Below, in pieces: positions 26,911-36,916 of a DNA stretch of 64,000 nt. This DNA is from an uncultured Sutterella sp. (GTDB lineage: Bacteria > Pseudomonadota > Gammaproteobacteria > Burkholderiales > Burkholderiaceae_F): positions 47,858 through 111,857 of the forward strand of contig CASEFX010000036.1 in NCBI GenBank assembly GCA_949287305.1. The letters are read 5' to 3'. The notes under the pieces are model-generated. The model was not told the DNA's origin. It saw only the letters and a list, made by a program, of their open reading frames with translations, and did not search any database. A program made the translations under genes and the position numbers. Within the stretch, counting starts at the first letter, position 1. Every line of letters begins with the position of its first letter.

Positions 26911-28227
26911 ATGAATCGAGGTTTCTACACGATCATGGCGGCGCAGTTCCTGTCGTCCCTTGCCGACAATGCGCTTCTCATCGCCGCCATCGCGCTTTTG
27001 ACCGACCTGCAGGCTCCGGACTGGATGACTCCGCTTCTGAAGCTCTTCTTCGTGGTGAGCTACGTGTGTCTCGCGGCCTGGGTGGGCATTTTCGCGGACT
27101 CCATGCCCAAGGGCCGCGTGATGTTCATCTCCAACAGCCTCAAGGCCTTCGGATGCCTTCTGATGCTCTTCGGAAGTCACCCGCTTCTCGCCTACGCGAT
27201 CGTAGGCGTGGGCGCGGCGGCCTACTCGCCCGCGAAGTACGGCATTCTCACGGAACTCCTCCCCGCCGAAAAGCTCGTCGTCGCCAACGGCTGGATCGAA
27301 GGCCTCACCGTCGCCTCGATCATTCTCGGCGTTACCTTGGGCGGCGTTCTCATCCGCCCGGACGTGGCCGGAGGCCTTCTCGAAATCTTCCACCTCGAAG
27401 CGGTGGGGCTCGAACGCTTTGCGCAGGCGGCCATCTTCGCGATCGTCTTCATCTACACCTTCGCCGCGATCGTCAACCTCGCCATTCCCGACACGGGCGC
27501 GCGCTATCCCAAGCAGGACTTCCGCCCGATCGAATCGCTCAAGCACTTCTGGCAGAGCAACCTCCTTCTCTGGCGCGATCCGCTCGGCCAGATCTCGCTC
27601 TCGGTCACGACGCTCTTCTGGGGCGCGGGCGCGACGTTGCAGTTCCTCGTTCTCAAGTGGTGCGAACACGCCCTCGGCATGAACCTCTCGGAGGGCGCCA
27701 TCATGCAGGCGGTCGTGAGCCTCGGCGTGGCGCTCGGCGCCGTCCTCGCCGCGGCCAAGGTGCCGTTGAAGCGCTCGCTTTCCGTCCTCCCGATGGGGAT
27801 CTTCATGGGCGTCCTCGTGACGTGCACGGCCTACTTCACGCGCGACATCGCGCCGGCGGGCGGGATCTCGCTTCCGGGCTTTGAAATCTCCTGGGCCGCC
27901 CTCATCGCGGGTCTCGTCATGGTGTCGGTGGGGCTTTCCGCGGGCTTTTTCCTCGTTCCCATGAACGCCCTTCTGCAGCACCGCGGCCACGTTCTCATGA
28001 GCGCGGGCCGCTCGATCGCCGTGCAGAACTTCAACGAGAACCTCTCGATTCTCGCGATGCTCGGCGTCTACGCGATCCTCATCAAGCTCGACCTCTCGGT
28101 GCCCGCCACCATGGTGATCTTCGGCCTCTTCGTAGGCGGCTCCATGGCGCTCGTGATCCTCAAGCACCGCCTCAATCAGAAGAAGGAAGACAGCCTCCAT
28201 CTGATCGGCGAAGCGAAGCGCCACTGA
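26911..28227 (+). CDS. lplT: Lysophospholipid transporter LplT
   Basis: Major-facilitator flippase that moves lysophospholipids inward for re-acylation. 438 residues with about 12 hydrophobic segments; family features include the opening GFYTIMAAQFLSSLADNALLIA, YSPAKYGILTELLP and SAGRSIAVQNFNEN. ATG 26911 is preferred to the in-frame TTG at 26896. TACACT at 26872-26877 is a -10 candidate. The usual acyltransferase partner (Aas) is not adjacent. Confidence 0.92.
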   Translation: MNRGFYTIMAAQFLSSLADNALLIAAIALLTDLQAPDWMTPLLKLFFVVSYVCLAAWVGIFADSMPKGRVMFISNSLKAFGCLLMLFGSHPLLAYAIVGVGAAAYSPAKYGILTELLPAEKLVVANGWIEGLTVASIILGVTLGGVLIRPDVAGGLLEIFHLEAVGLERFAQAAIFAIVFIYTFAAIVNLAIPDTGARYPKQDFRPIESLKHFWQSNLLLWRDPLGQISLSVTTLFWGAGATLQFLVLKWCEHALGMNLSEGAIMQAVVSLGVALGAVLAAAKVPLKRSLSVLPMGIFMGVLVTCTAYFTRDIAPAGGISLPGFEISWAALIAGLVMVSVGLSAGFFLVPMNALLQHRGHVLMSAGRSIAVQNFNENLSILAMLGVYAILIKLDLSVPATMVIFGLFVGGSMALVILKHRLNQKKEDSLHLIGEAKRH

Positions 28228-28302
28228 AAAACAAACGCCTGAAATGCGATCGCCAGAGATCCGCGAGGATCCCGGGCGATTTCGTATCGGATGGCGGCAG
28301 AC

Positions 28303-31300
28303 TCAGGCGCCGAGGCGACGAACGCCCGGCCCTTCGATGCGGCTTACGCCCCGGCCGCGTTCGGGCGTGACGACGATCTGCGTTTCGACGCGCTCCTTGA
28401 CGGCCGCGACGTGACTGATCACGCCGATGAGGCGTCCCGTCGTGCGGCGAAGGTCGTCCAACACGCCGAGCGCCGTATGGAGCGTCGCTTCGTCGAGCGT
28501 CCCGAAGCCTTCGTCCAAAAAGAGCGTTTCCACCCGCAGACGACTTCCCGACAGGTTCGAGAGTCCGAGAGCAAGCGCGAGACTCACGATGAAGCTCTCG
28601 CCCCCCGAGAGGTTCGTCGACGAGCGGACCGTGTCGGCCATGTCGTGGTCGATCACCGCGATCTCGAGCGCGGGTTCCCCCACGGCGGCGAGTCCGTAGC
28701 GGCTCTTCATCATGCGAAGCACACGGTTGGCCGCATCGATGAGGACGCGGAAGGTGATCCCCTGCGCGATCGTGCGAAGGCGCTGTCCCCTGGCGTCGCC
28801 GATGAGTTCGTTGAGGGCGAGCCAGCGCTTGCGTTCCTCTTCCCTGAGTTTCCACTCGGAACGAAGTTCCTTCGCGCGCTCGCGCCGCGCGTCATCGGCG
28901 CGGATCGCTTCGAGACTGCGGCCGCGGCGCTCTTCGACTTCCCGCTCTTTTTCCCGAAGCGAATCCATCGAAGTGAGCGCTCCGTCGCGCGAAAGCGACG
29001 CGGCGTCCTCCCGACCGCTCATTTCGTGGAGCGCAAGCCTTTCCTTCTCCGTTTCCTCGGAGAGATGCGCGATGCGCACACCGCGCTCCCGGGCCTTGAG
29101 AAGAAGCGCAGTGAGTTTCCTCTCATCCTCTTCCGAAAGGAGGGCGAGACGCAGATCCTTCGACGAGGCAAAGCCGGACTTTTCCTTTTGACGACGCCAT
29201 TCCTCTTCGGCGGACGCGAGGCGGTCCCGCTGCGCGAGGAGTTCCTTTTCTTCCTTCTCGAGACGCGCTTCGAGGGCCATCAGAGTCTTTTCGCCCGCGC
29301 TCACGCGCTCGGCCGCGCCCGCGGCCGCCGCCTTTCGGGCGCTTCGCTCCGTCTCGAGACGCCGGAGTTCCGTTTCGGGCGGCGCCTTTTCCCAGGATGC
29401 GCGCCAACGGGCGAAATCCTCTTCGTAGAGCCGCCGTCCGTTCTTCACCTCTTCGACAAGGCGCTTTGCGAGTTCCTGCGTCTTTTGAACGCGCTCGGCG
29501 AGTTCCGCAAGGAACCCCGCCGCGCTCTCCTCGGCCGAACGCAGCGCGTCGCGCTCGCGGGTCTTTTTCTCGCGGGCATTGCCGCGGGCGACGAGCCGGG
29601 CGAGCGTCCCCTCGGGATCCTGCGAACCAAGTTTCGCCTGCCAGGGGGTCGAAAGCGTCTCGACGTCCTTGCGGGCGGACTCGACGGCCAGGCGCTTCGC
29701 CACGTCGAGCGAACGCGCCTCTTCGAGCCCCTTTTTCGCTTCCGTCAAAAGAGCTTGAGCCGAAGTGAGTGCTTCCTTCTCTTTGGTCCAGCGCACTTCC
29801 GCCGTACCCGCTTCGTCCCGGGCCGCGGCCTCGGTTTTCCGAAGCGCCTCGAGCGCCCGGACGTCCCCGAGGAGCGTTTCCCGCTCCTTGGCGAGTCGTT
29901 CGAGCGCCGCGGGTCCTTCCGCGCGCACACACTCGGAGAGCTGCGGCCAGTCCGCGTCAATCGACGTCCGACGCCCGTCGTGCAGGTCTTCAAGCGCCTT
30001 TCGTCGGGCGGACGCGTCGAGCACCGCGATGAGGGGCGCGTCCTCTTCCAGATCCAGGAGACGCCGCGCGGCCCCGATTCGTTCCGTCAAGAGCCGCATG
30101 CGCTCGATCGGATCCTTTCCTTCGCCGAGTTCGGCCGCGGCGAGTTCGTCCTTCGCCTTCAAGAGCCGCTCGCGGGCGGCATGGCGTTTGCTTTCCGCGT
30201 CTTCCAGACGACGCTGTGCGGTCTGTGCCTTGCCTTCGAGGAGCACGCTTCGCTCCGAGGCCTGACGCAGGCGCTCGGCCGCGTCCTTTGCCTCCGCTTC
30301 GCTACGCTTCCAGACGTCGATCGCGCCGCGAAACCCCTCCGCCGCTTCGCGCCAAGCCTCCAGGGCCGCACTTTGCGAGAGTTCCGCCTCGAGTTTGCCG
30401 AGTTCTTCGCGCCGCTCAGCCGACGCCTTTTGCGCGGCCGCAAGTTTTTTCTTCTCACCCTCGGCGTCGGTCGCCGCCGTGCGGGCGTGCTTTTCCGACT
30501 CTTCAAGCGAAGTGCGCCGCGTTTCAAAACGGGTCTTTTCCTCGCGCCAGGCTTCGACCGTCGGACGGAAGGCTTCGAGCCGCGCCTCGGCCGCTTCGCA
30601 TTCCGCGTTCGCCTGAGGGAGGGCGAGACGCTCCGCTTCGAGCTTCTTCTCGGCAACGTCGCGATCGTTTTGCGTGGCGAGCCGCCCTTTTTCCAGGCGC
30701 TCTGTTTCTTCGCGGAACGCATCGCGCCGCTCGAGCGACGAGAGCGCCTTCACGGCGCGGGCCGACGCGTTCTGCCGACGCTCGGCCGCCTCCACCGAAG
30801 CGCGTTCCCTTTCCGCTTCGCCCTTCAGGGAGAGAAGTTCCGCTTCGCGTCCTTCGAGCCGCAGACGGGCTTCGTGCCAGGCCGCGACGGCGCGAAGGCG
30901 CGTCTCTTCCTTTCGGATCGTCCCGACGATCGAATCATAGTCGCGAAGCACCGCCTCCTCTTTGGCCCGGTCTTCGTCCGAGAGGAGTTCGAGGAGTTCG
31001 AGCTGATTCTGAACATCCGCCGCCGCGCGGTCGGCTTCGCTCCAGCGGCGGTATACGGTGCTCCCAATGCGGGCGTAGATTTCGGACCCCGTGACGCGCT
31101 CGAGAATTTCCGCGCGCTCCTGGGGCTTTGCCGTGAGAAAGCGTCCGAAGGCGCCCTGGGCCAAAAGCACCGTGCGCGTGAAGGCGGAAAAGCCCATTCC
31201 GAGGAGTTCCGAAATCTGCTGCTCCCACTCACGCACCTTTTCGGCGACGATTTCGCCCTCGACGTCGTCGGGCGAGGAAAGGCGCACGAGTTCCACCGAC

Positions 31301-31635
31301 TTGCCGTTCGACTTCACGAGCCGCATGCGGCAGCGGCTCAGCCAATAGACGCCGTCCACCTCAAAGACGACGCTCGCTTCGCACTCCTTTTCGCCGCGCG
31401 TGATGAGAACGCTCTTTTTCTCGTCCTCGTTGGCCGCCACGACGGCGCCCTCGGTGCGGGGCGTCACGCCGAAGAGCGCGAAGCTCACGGCGTCGAGAAT
31501 CGACGTCTTGCCGCTTCCCGTCGGACCCACGATCGCAAAGAGACCGCCCCGGGCGTAGGAAGGCGTCGTGAAGTCGATTTCGTAGGCGCCCCGAAGCGAA
31601 TTGATGTTCTTGAAGCGCAGTTTGAGAATCTTCAT
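28303..31635 (-). CDS. sbcC: Exonuclease subunit SbcC, lacking a zinc-hook CxxC motif
   Basis: SMC-like ATPase partner of SbcD, which cleaves DNA hairpins and ends. Walker [10 protein letters not shown] is near 37-45, the signature LSGGESF and Walker B LFLDEGFGTLDEA are near the C-terminus, with long coiled coils between (about 190-900). At 1,110 residues the length is normal, yet I find no CxxC anywhere in the central arm where the zinc hook should sit. Cysteines are few and isolated. It starts at ATG 31635, 16 bases after the sbcD stop. Confidence 0.95.
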   Translation of the reverse strand: MKILKLRFKNINSLRGAYEIDFTTPSYARGGLFAIVGPTGSGKTSILDAVSFALFGVTPRTEGAVVAANEDEKKSVLITRGEKECEASVVFEVDGVYWLSRCRMRLVKSNGKSVELVRLSSPDDVEGEIVAEKVREWEQQISELLGMGFSAFTRTVLLAQGAFGRFLTAKPQERAEILERVTGSEIYARIGSTVYRRWSEADRAAADVQNQLELLELLSDEDRAKEEAVLRDYDSIVGTIRKEETRLRAVAAWHEARLRLEGREAELLSLKGEAERERASVEAAERRQNASARAVKALSSLERRDAFREETERLEKGRLATQNDRDVAEKKLEAERLALPQANAECEAAEARLEAFRPTVEAWREEKTRFETRRTSLEESEKHARTAATDAEGEKKKLAAAQKASAERREELGKLEAELSQSAALEAWREAAEGFRGAIDVWKRSEAEAKDAAERLRQASERSVLLEGKAQTAQRRLEDAESKRHAARERLLKAKDELAAAELGEGKDPIERMRLLTERIGAARRLLDLEEDAPLIAVLDASARRKALEDLHDGRRTSIDADWPQLSECVRAEGPAALERLAKERETLLGDVRALEALRKTEAAARDEAGTAEVRWTKEKEALTSAQALLTEAKKGLEEARSLDVAKRLAVESARKDVETLSTPWQAKLGSQDPEGTLARLVARGNAREKKTRERDALRSAEESAAGFLAELAERVQKTQELAKRLVEEVKNGRRLYEEDFARWRASWEKAPPETELRRLETERSARKAAAAGAAERVSAGEKTLMALEARLEKEEKELLAQRDRLASAEEEWRRQKEKSGFASSKDLRLALLSEEDERKLTALLLKARERGVRIAHLSEETEKERLALHEMSGREDAASLSRDGALTSMDSLREKEREVEERRGRSLEAIRADDARRERAKELRSEWKLREEERKRWLALNELIGDARGQRLRTIAQGITFRVLIDAANRVLRMMKSRYGLAAVGEPALEIAVIDHDMADTVRSSTNLSGGESFIVSLALALGLSNLSGSRLRVETLFLDEGFGTLDEATLHTALGVLDDLRRTTGRLIGVISHVAAVKERVETQIVVTPERGRGVSRIEGPGVRRLGA

Positions 31636-31651
31636 GGCTCTCTCTCCCAGA

Positions 31652-32872
31652 TCAATCGTTGCCGCCGATCATCGCGTCGCGCGCCGCTTCGGCAAAAAGC
31701 GCCCGCAGACGTTTGCTCTCCTCTTCGCCTCGCCCGGCCTCGCGAAGCACCTCTTCAAAGACGGCCTCGGGCGTGAGCATTTCGAGCGTCAGTCCCTCTT
31801 CCGAACGGAAGACGTCGACCGTCGGGCTCGCGAGCCGGAAGCTCACGAAACGCAGTCCCAAGGCCGCGCACTGGTCGACGAGGGGTTCGAGGAGGTCGCG
31901 CGTGGGCTTTGGGTCCGTGAGTTCCATGCCGACGTAGCATTCGGGCAACTCCCCGGCGAGCGCTTCCAGGGCCGCCGGCAATTCCGACGAATGGCCGCGC
32001 AGAATGCGGACCGAGCGCTTTTGCGGGACGTCGTGAAGGACTTCCTCGACGCCCGACTCGGTAAAGTTCACCTCCACGATCTGATGAGGATAGTCCTGGT
32101 GCTTCACGTCCAAAGAGATCGGTATGCCGCTGTAGCGGGCCGGCACGGCACCCTCGAGTTTTTCCGCCCGATGGATGTGTCCGAGCGCCACATAGTCCCA
32201 GTCCAATCCGAGGCGAGAGAGATCCGCCATGCGGATCGACCCCACCCGCGGGTCGGAGAGCACCTTTTCGCGCCGCTCCTTCGGGATGCTGTCGCGAAGA
32301 TAGAGGTGGCCCATCGCGATCTTCGGAACGTTCTCGGCGCCTTCCCTCGCCATCGCCTCAAGGAGCTTTTCGTGCGCGAGCGCATAGCGCGCCTCGACGC
32401 CCGCTTCGTAGAGGGCGAGTTCGTCGAGCGCATCCCCCAGGGTCAGCCCCTTTCGCACTTCGCCCTCCTTCAGGAAAGGAACGGCCGACACGGCCGCAAG
32501 GGGACGACCCTCTCGGTTTCGCACGACGATCGACTGCTCCTCGGGCGTCGGCCCCGCGACGATCGTGCGCACGCTTCGGAGCACTTCGGCCGAAGCGGAA
32601 AGAAAGGACTGCGAGTCGTGGTTGCCCGCCGTCACGACGACGGCCTGCAGGGGCGTCGACGCGGCGCGCTCAAGAAAGCCGTAGTAAAGCCGCTGCGCGG
32701 CGATCGGCGGCATCGAAACGTCGAAGACGTCGCCCGCGATGAGAAGGATGTCGGGACGGCGCTCCTCGATTTTTTCGAGAAGCCAGTCGAGAAAGAAAAC
32801 GAAGTCCTCGGTGCGATCCCAGTCGCCGAGCATCTTGCCGAGGTGCCAGTCGGAAGTGTGGAAAATGCGCAT
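31652..32872 (-). CDS. sbcD: Exonuclease subunit SbcD
   Basis: Mre11-type metallophosphoesterase, 406 residues. The metal motifs are in order: TSDWHLGK (7-14), AGDVFD (about 46-51), GNHDS (about 83-87) and ALGHIH (about 210). It pairs with SbcC downstream. The C-terminal region ends in a helical SbcC-binding stretch. Confidence 0.96.
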   Translation of the reverse strand: MRIFHTSDWHLGKMLGDWDRTEDFVFFLDWLLEKIEERRPDILLIAGDVFDVSMPPIAAQRLYYGFLERAASTPLQAVVVTAGNHDSQSFLSASAEVLRSVRTIVAGPTPEEQSIVVRNREGRPLAAVSAVPFLKEGEVRKGLTLGDALDELALYEAGVEARYALAHEKLLEAMAREGAENVPKIAMGHLYLRDSIPKERREKVLSDPRVGSIRMADLSRLGLDWDYVALGHIHRAEKLEGAVPARYSGIPISLDVKHQDYPHQIVEVNFTESGVEEVLHDVPQKRSVRILRGHSSELPAALEALAGELPECYVGMELTDPKPTRDLLEPLVDQCAALGLRFVSFRLASPTVDVFRSEEGLTLEMLTPEAVFEEVLREAGRGEEESKRLRALFAEAARDAMIGGND

Positions 32873-33007
32873 GAACCGTCGGTCGTTGGAAGAGAGAAAC
32901 GCTTTTGATTGTACGACGGTGCGATCGACGGACGAGGCGGGAAGAGAGGAGATTTTCCGCTACCGGGGGAACCTGTTCGAAGAAGAAAAAAGCACTGCGG
33001 GGGAATG

Positions 33008-33058
33008 CAAAACGGGCGCAGCGCTCCCTTTTCGGAGAACTGCGCCCGTCGGTTTTTT
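33008..33058. terminator. Bidirectional intrinsic terminator
   Basis: ACGGGCGCAG (33012-33021) pairs with CTGCGCCCGT (33040-33049), with T-tracts both ways (TTTTTT rightward, TTTT leftward). It ends the flavoprotein gene. Confidence 0.75.
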
Positions 33059-33070
33059 CGGAACGTTCGC

Positions 33071-34594
33071 TCAGGGTTTCTCGGGTCGGCAATGGGGATC
33101 GAGCCGAAGCGAGTAGCCCGAAGGCACCATGCGGCGGCTCTCCGGCACCGGGAGATCGGGACGGGCGTAGCGCGACGCGCAGTACCCCGCCTCGCGTCCG
33201 AAGACGACCGCGGCGGCGATCCCCATCCCCGAGACGCGCTCGAGACCGTTGAGGCCCGACATCACGTCGCCTGCGGCGTAGAGGCCCGGAATGGGTTTCC
33301 CCTCTTCGTTTTGCACGTGGGCGTGTTCGTCGGCGACAAGTCCCCCCGACGTGCCGTGCACGGCGGACCGGACGGGGAAGGCGTAAAGCGGCAGCGCGCG
33401 AAGGTCGCTTTCCATCGTGCGGCGTCCGAAGGCGTCCTTGCCTTTCATCCGGTCCTCGCGGTAGACGCGAAGCGTTTCCCGGAAGGTTTTGGGGTCGACG
33501 CGCATGCGTCGGGCGAGTTCCTCCTCCGACGAGCCCGTCACGGCCGCGAGCTGATAGGAGCTCTCCCGCAGGAGGCTTTCCTTCTCAACCACCTTTTCGT
33601 CCGCGACGAGCCAGGCGACGTGACCGGGCTGCTTTTCGGTCTCGGCCACGACCGCGCGGCGCTTGTCGAGTTCGTTGACGAAGCGCTTGCCGAGCTGATT
33701 GACGAGGATGGCCCCGTTGCTGCGCACCGACGAGGGAATGATGTCGCCCGTCGTGGCGATCGTAGTCGGATGAAATTCCAGAAGCTCGAGATCCCGGACG
33801 GCGGCGCCCGCCATGTGGCCGAGAAGCAGGCCGTCGCCGGTGCAGCCCGGCGCGTTCGTCGTGAAGTTGAGCGCCGTGTACTGACGGCTTTCCTTGCCGG
33901 CGTGCATGCGGACCATGTCGGGATTGGCCGCGTAGCTTCCCGTGGCGATCACGACCGCGGGCGAGCGGATGATGAAGGTGCCGCCGCGCATGTCGGTGAC
34001 GCGGACGCCCGCGACGGCGCCCTTTTCCATGAGGATTTCCGAAGCGGGCGCGAGCGTTTCAATGGGAATGCGGCGGTCTTCCGCGCGGCGCAAAAGGGCC
34101 TTGACGACTTCCACACCCACGGTCGTGCCCTTCGTGTCGGTGCGGAAACCCGCCCAGTCGCCCCCTTCGCGAACGGGAACCGAAAGCGCAAGCGACGCCC
34201 CCATCGAAGTGAGCCATTCGTAGGCGTCGTCCGTCATCAACAGAAGCTTTTCGATGAGTTCGGGGTCGTTTCGTCCGCCGCCGCTTTTGACGATTTCCGC
34301 GTAAAGCGACTCGACCGAGAGTTCCTTCCCGACGACCGCTTCGGCGCGCTTTCCGAACGCCGACACGTAGTCGGCCGCAAAAACGGAACTTCCCCCCACC
34401 ACGGGCATCTTCTCGAGCACCATGACCTTGGCGCCCGTTTCGGCCGCGGCGACCGCGGCCGAAAGGCCGGCCGCGCCCGAGCCGAGCACGACCACGTCAC
34501 TGTGATACACCGTCTCGCCCGCGCGCGCGACAAGCGTCGCCGCCGCGCAGAGCACGCCGAAAAGGATCACCCGCAACCCGGAAAAGATACGCAT
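33071..34594 (-). CDS. Periplasmic FAD-dependent reductase (fumarate reductase flavoprotein-like)
   Basis: Exported flavoprotein of the FccA/UrdA family, 507 residues. A signal peptide (about 1-24, cleavage after LVARA) is followed by the FAD Rossmann motif VVLGSGAAGLSAAVAAAE, a FAD_binding_2 core with LEFHPTT and NGAILVNQLGKRFVNE, and a C-terminal GLYAAGDVMSG. The active-site region reads HGTSGGL where classic fumarate reductases have HHTMGG, and LERVSGMG replaces the usual NRLGG block, so the substrate may not be fumarate. There is no haem domain or cytochrome gene next door. ATG 34594 is chosen over the upstream ORF start because it begins the signal peptide. Confidence 0.82.
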   Translation of the reverse strand: MRIFSGLRVILFGVLCAAATLVARAGETVYHSDVVVLGSGAAGLSAAVAAAETGAKVMVLEKMPVVGGSSVFAADYVSAFGKRAEAVVGKELSVESLYAEIVKSGGGRNDPELIEKLLLMTDDAYEWLTSMGASLALSVPVREGGDWAGFRTDTKGTTVGVEVVKALLRRAEDRRIPIETLAPASEILMEKGAVAGVRVTDMRGGTFIIRSPAVVIATGSYAANPDMVRMHAGKESRQYTALNFTTNAPGCTGDGLLLGHMAGAAVRDLELLEFHPTTIATTGDIIPSSVRSNGAILVNQLGKRFVNELDKRRAVVAETEKQPGHVAWLVADEKVVEKESLLRESSYQLAAVTGSSEEELARRMRVDPKTFRETLRVYREDRMKGKDAFGRRTMESDLRALPLYAFPVRSAVHGTSGGLVADEHAHVQNEEGKPIPGLYAAGDVMSGLNGLERVSGMGIAAAVVFGREAGYCASRYARPDLPVPESRRMVPSGYSLRLDPHCRPEKP

Positions 34595-34785
34595 AGGAAG
34601 GTTGTTTTTGTTTTGATGTCGCTGAATCCACTGTCCCCTGGGAAACACAGGGACACCTCAAATCGTTGAGGGTTCTTTCTTCGAAAATTTGCCCCTTTCC
34701 TAAAGGAAAACCCTGAGCGAAGGATAGCAAATCTTTTCGTTTTCCGCCTATGCCGAGAAAACGATTTCCGATCGGCAAGCCTCGA

Positions 34786-35400
34786 TCAGGCGCGCGTCGA
34801 GAGCACCCGGTCCGCCCACACGAGGCCGATGATCGTCTTTACGTCGGTGATGCGCCCGTCGAGCGCCATCGCCGTCGCTTCGCGCCGCGGAACGCGCACG
34901 AGTTCGAGAAACTCGCCGTCGTCGAGCGCCTGTTCGCCCGCTTCGGGTCCCTCGGCAAGGAACATGACGATCCCTTCGTTCGAGTAGCCGATCGCGTTGT
35001 GAAGCGTCCCGAGTTCGGTCCAACGGCGCGCCGAAAAACCCGTTTCCTCATGAAGCTCGCGCTTGGCACAGACAAGCGGCGCCTCCTTCGGATCGAGCTT
35101 TCCCGCAGGAAGCTCCCAAAAGCTTCGCCCCATGGGATGGCGCCACTGCCGCTCAAGGAGCACCGTGTCATCGTCAAAGAGGAGCACGATCCCCGCAGCT
35201 CCAGGGTGACGCAGGAATTCGCGGGAACGGCGCGTGCCGTCGGGGAGAACCACTTCGTTTCGGATCACGCGCAAAAAGCCGCCCTTCCAGGCCTCTTCTT
35301 CGGAAATCGTCGTTTCCTTCAGGGGATCGTCGGATCGCGCCGCGTCGGGAAGCGTCTTCAAAACGGGAATGTCGAGCATCACAGTCGTCCTCTTCGTCAT
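34786..35400 (-). CDS. Nudix hydrolase, ADP-ribose pyrophosphatase type
   Basis: Cytoplasmic hydrolase of nucleoside diphosphate derivatives; 204 residues. The Nudix box is complete in GKLDPKEAPLVCAKRELHEETGF (about 100-122), metal ligands REL and EET included. The N-terminal strand swap and the GRSFWELPAGK opening match NudF/ADP-ribose pyrophosphatases, but the substrate is not proven. It is divergent from nnr, itself a nucleotide-repair gene. Confidence 0.83.
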   Translation of the reverse strand: MTKRTTVMLDIPVLKTLPDAARSDDPLKETTISEEEAWKGGFLRVIRNEVVLPDGTRRSREFLRHPGAAGIVLLFDDDTVLLERQWRHPMGRSFWELPAGKLDPKEAPLVCAKRELHEETGFSARRWTELGTLHNAIGYSNEGIVMFLAEGPEAGEQALDDGEFLELVRVPRREATAMALDGRITDVKTIIGLVWADRVLSTRA

Positions 35401-35461
35401 TTGGCCGCAATCGCCGCGGCCGTTGTCCTACAATCTTGGCACTTTATATTAGGGGACCCCA

Positions 35462-36916
35462 ATGAGCAAAACCATTCTCACCATCGACGAATACCGCAGT
35501 CTCGAGACGCGCGCGGGCAACATGCTCGGCCACGACGCCCTCATGCTGCGCGCCGGGACGGCCGCGGCCGACTTCATCGCCGAACGCATTCCCGCGGGCG
35601 GGCGCGTGACGCTCCTCGTGGGTCCGGGCAACAACGGCGGCGACGCGCTCGTCGCCGCCCTCGAACTCAAAAAGCGCGGCTTTGCGACGACCGTCGTTCT
35701 GCCGGGCGGCCGCCAGCCCAAGTCCGAACTCGCCAAGCGCTTCTTTGCCGAATGGTGCGAAGCGGGCGGCGCCGTGACCGACGATCCCTATCTCACGGAA
35801 AAGGCCGACTGCGTCGTCGACGGTCTCTTCGGGATGGGCCAGACGAAGCCCGTCGCGGGCGACGACCTCGACGCCGTCCTCTGGTTCAACGAACGTCAGG
35901 GCCTCAAGGTGTCGCTGGACGTTCCCACGGGGCTCAACCCCTACACGGGCCGCTGGATCGGTCCGCGTCCGGGCTGCCGCGCCGACGCGACCCTCACGTT
36001 CCTCGCCACCAAGGCGGGCTTCTACATGGAAGAAGGCGTCGACGCCGCAGGCGTTGTGCATCTCTTTGAACTCGACGTCTCGATTCCGCTCTCGACCCTC
36101 TCCGTCGTCGAAGAGGACGAATTCCCGCACGTGCTCCATCGCCGCGCCCAGAACGTCCACAAGGGGGACTTCGGTCGCCTCGTCGTCACGGGCGGCGCCC
36201 GCGGGACCTTCGGCGCCGCGATCCTCGCCGCGCGCGCGGCCCTCACCATGGGTGCGGGTCTCGTTACGGTGGACGCCCTCGCCGAAGACATTCCGGCCTT
36301 CGATCCGCTCGAACCCGCCCTGATGTTCGCCGTCGAAAAGCCCGATTATTCGAAGTTCGACGTGACCGTTCTCGGTCCGGGCCTCGGCCGCTCCGAAGCC
36401 GCCCGCGCCCGCGTGAAGGAAGCGCTCGAAACGGCGCACGCCCTCGTGCTCGACGCCGACGCCCTCAACATCATTGCCGAAGACCTGCCGCTCCAGGATC
36501 TTCTTCTCGCCCGCCGCGAACCCACGGTTCTCACGCCGCACGCCATGGAAGCCGCGCGTCTTCTGCGCCGCGACGTCAAGGACGTGACCATCGACCGCGT
36601 GGCGGCCGCCCGCGAACTCGCCGTGCAGACGGGCGCCATCGTGGTTCTCAAGGGCCCGGGCACCGTGACGACCCTTCGCAGCTCGCGCGCCTGGATCAAT
36701 CCGACGGGCTCGGCCATGCTCGCCACGGCGGGCACGGGCGACGTCCTCGCCGGCATGATCGGCGCCATGTTCGCGCAGAAGTTCGACATGGTCGAAGCGA
36801 CGCTCTCGGCCGTGTGGCTCCACGGCCGCGCGGTCGAAGGTCTCGAAGCGGGCGTCACGGCCTCCTCGGTCGCCCGCCGCGCCGCGGATCTTCTCAACAA
36901 GTTGCGTCAATCGTAA
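35462..36916 (+). CDS. nnr: Bifunctional NAD(P)H-hydrate epimerase / dehydratase
   Basis: Repairs hydrated NADH and NADPH. The N-terminal epimerase domain (about 1-210) has GPGNNGGDALVAA and the LDVPTGLNPYTG loop; the C-terminal ADP/ATP-dependent dehydratase (about 225-484) has LGPGLGRSE, LDADALNI, TPHAMEAARL and GTGDVLAGMIGA. 484 residues, normal for the fused form. ATG 35462 follows AGGGGA. A TTGTCC, 16-base spacer, TATATT promoter is visible at about 35424-35451. A 36929-36950 hairpin follows but lacks T residues. Confidence 0.94.
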   Translation: MSKTILTIDEYRSLETRAGNMLGHDALMLRAGTAAADFIAERIPAGGRVTLLVGPGNNGGDALVAALELKKRGFATTVVLPGGRQPKSELAKRFFAEWCEAGGAVTDDPYLTEKADCVVDGLFGMGQTKPVAGDDLDAVLWFNERQGLKVSLDVPTGLNPYTGRWIGPRPGCRADATLTFLATKAGFYMEEGVDAAGVVHLFELDVSIPLSTLSVVEEDEFPHVLHRRAQNVHKGDFGRLVVTGGARGTFGAAILAARAALTMGAGLVTVDALAEDIPAFDPLEPALMFAVEKPDYSKFDVTVLGPGLGRSEAARARVKEALETAHALVLDADALNIIAEDLPLQDLLLARREPTVLTPHAMEAARLLRRDVKDVTIDRVAAARELAVQTGAIVVLKGPGTVTTLRSSRAWINPTGSAMLATAGTGDVLAGMIGAMFAQKFDMVEATLSAVWLHGRAVEGLEAGVTASSVARRAADLLNKLRQS

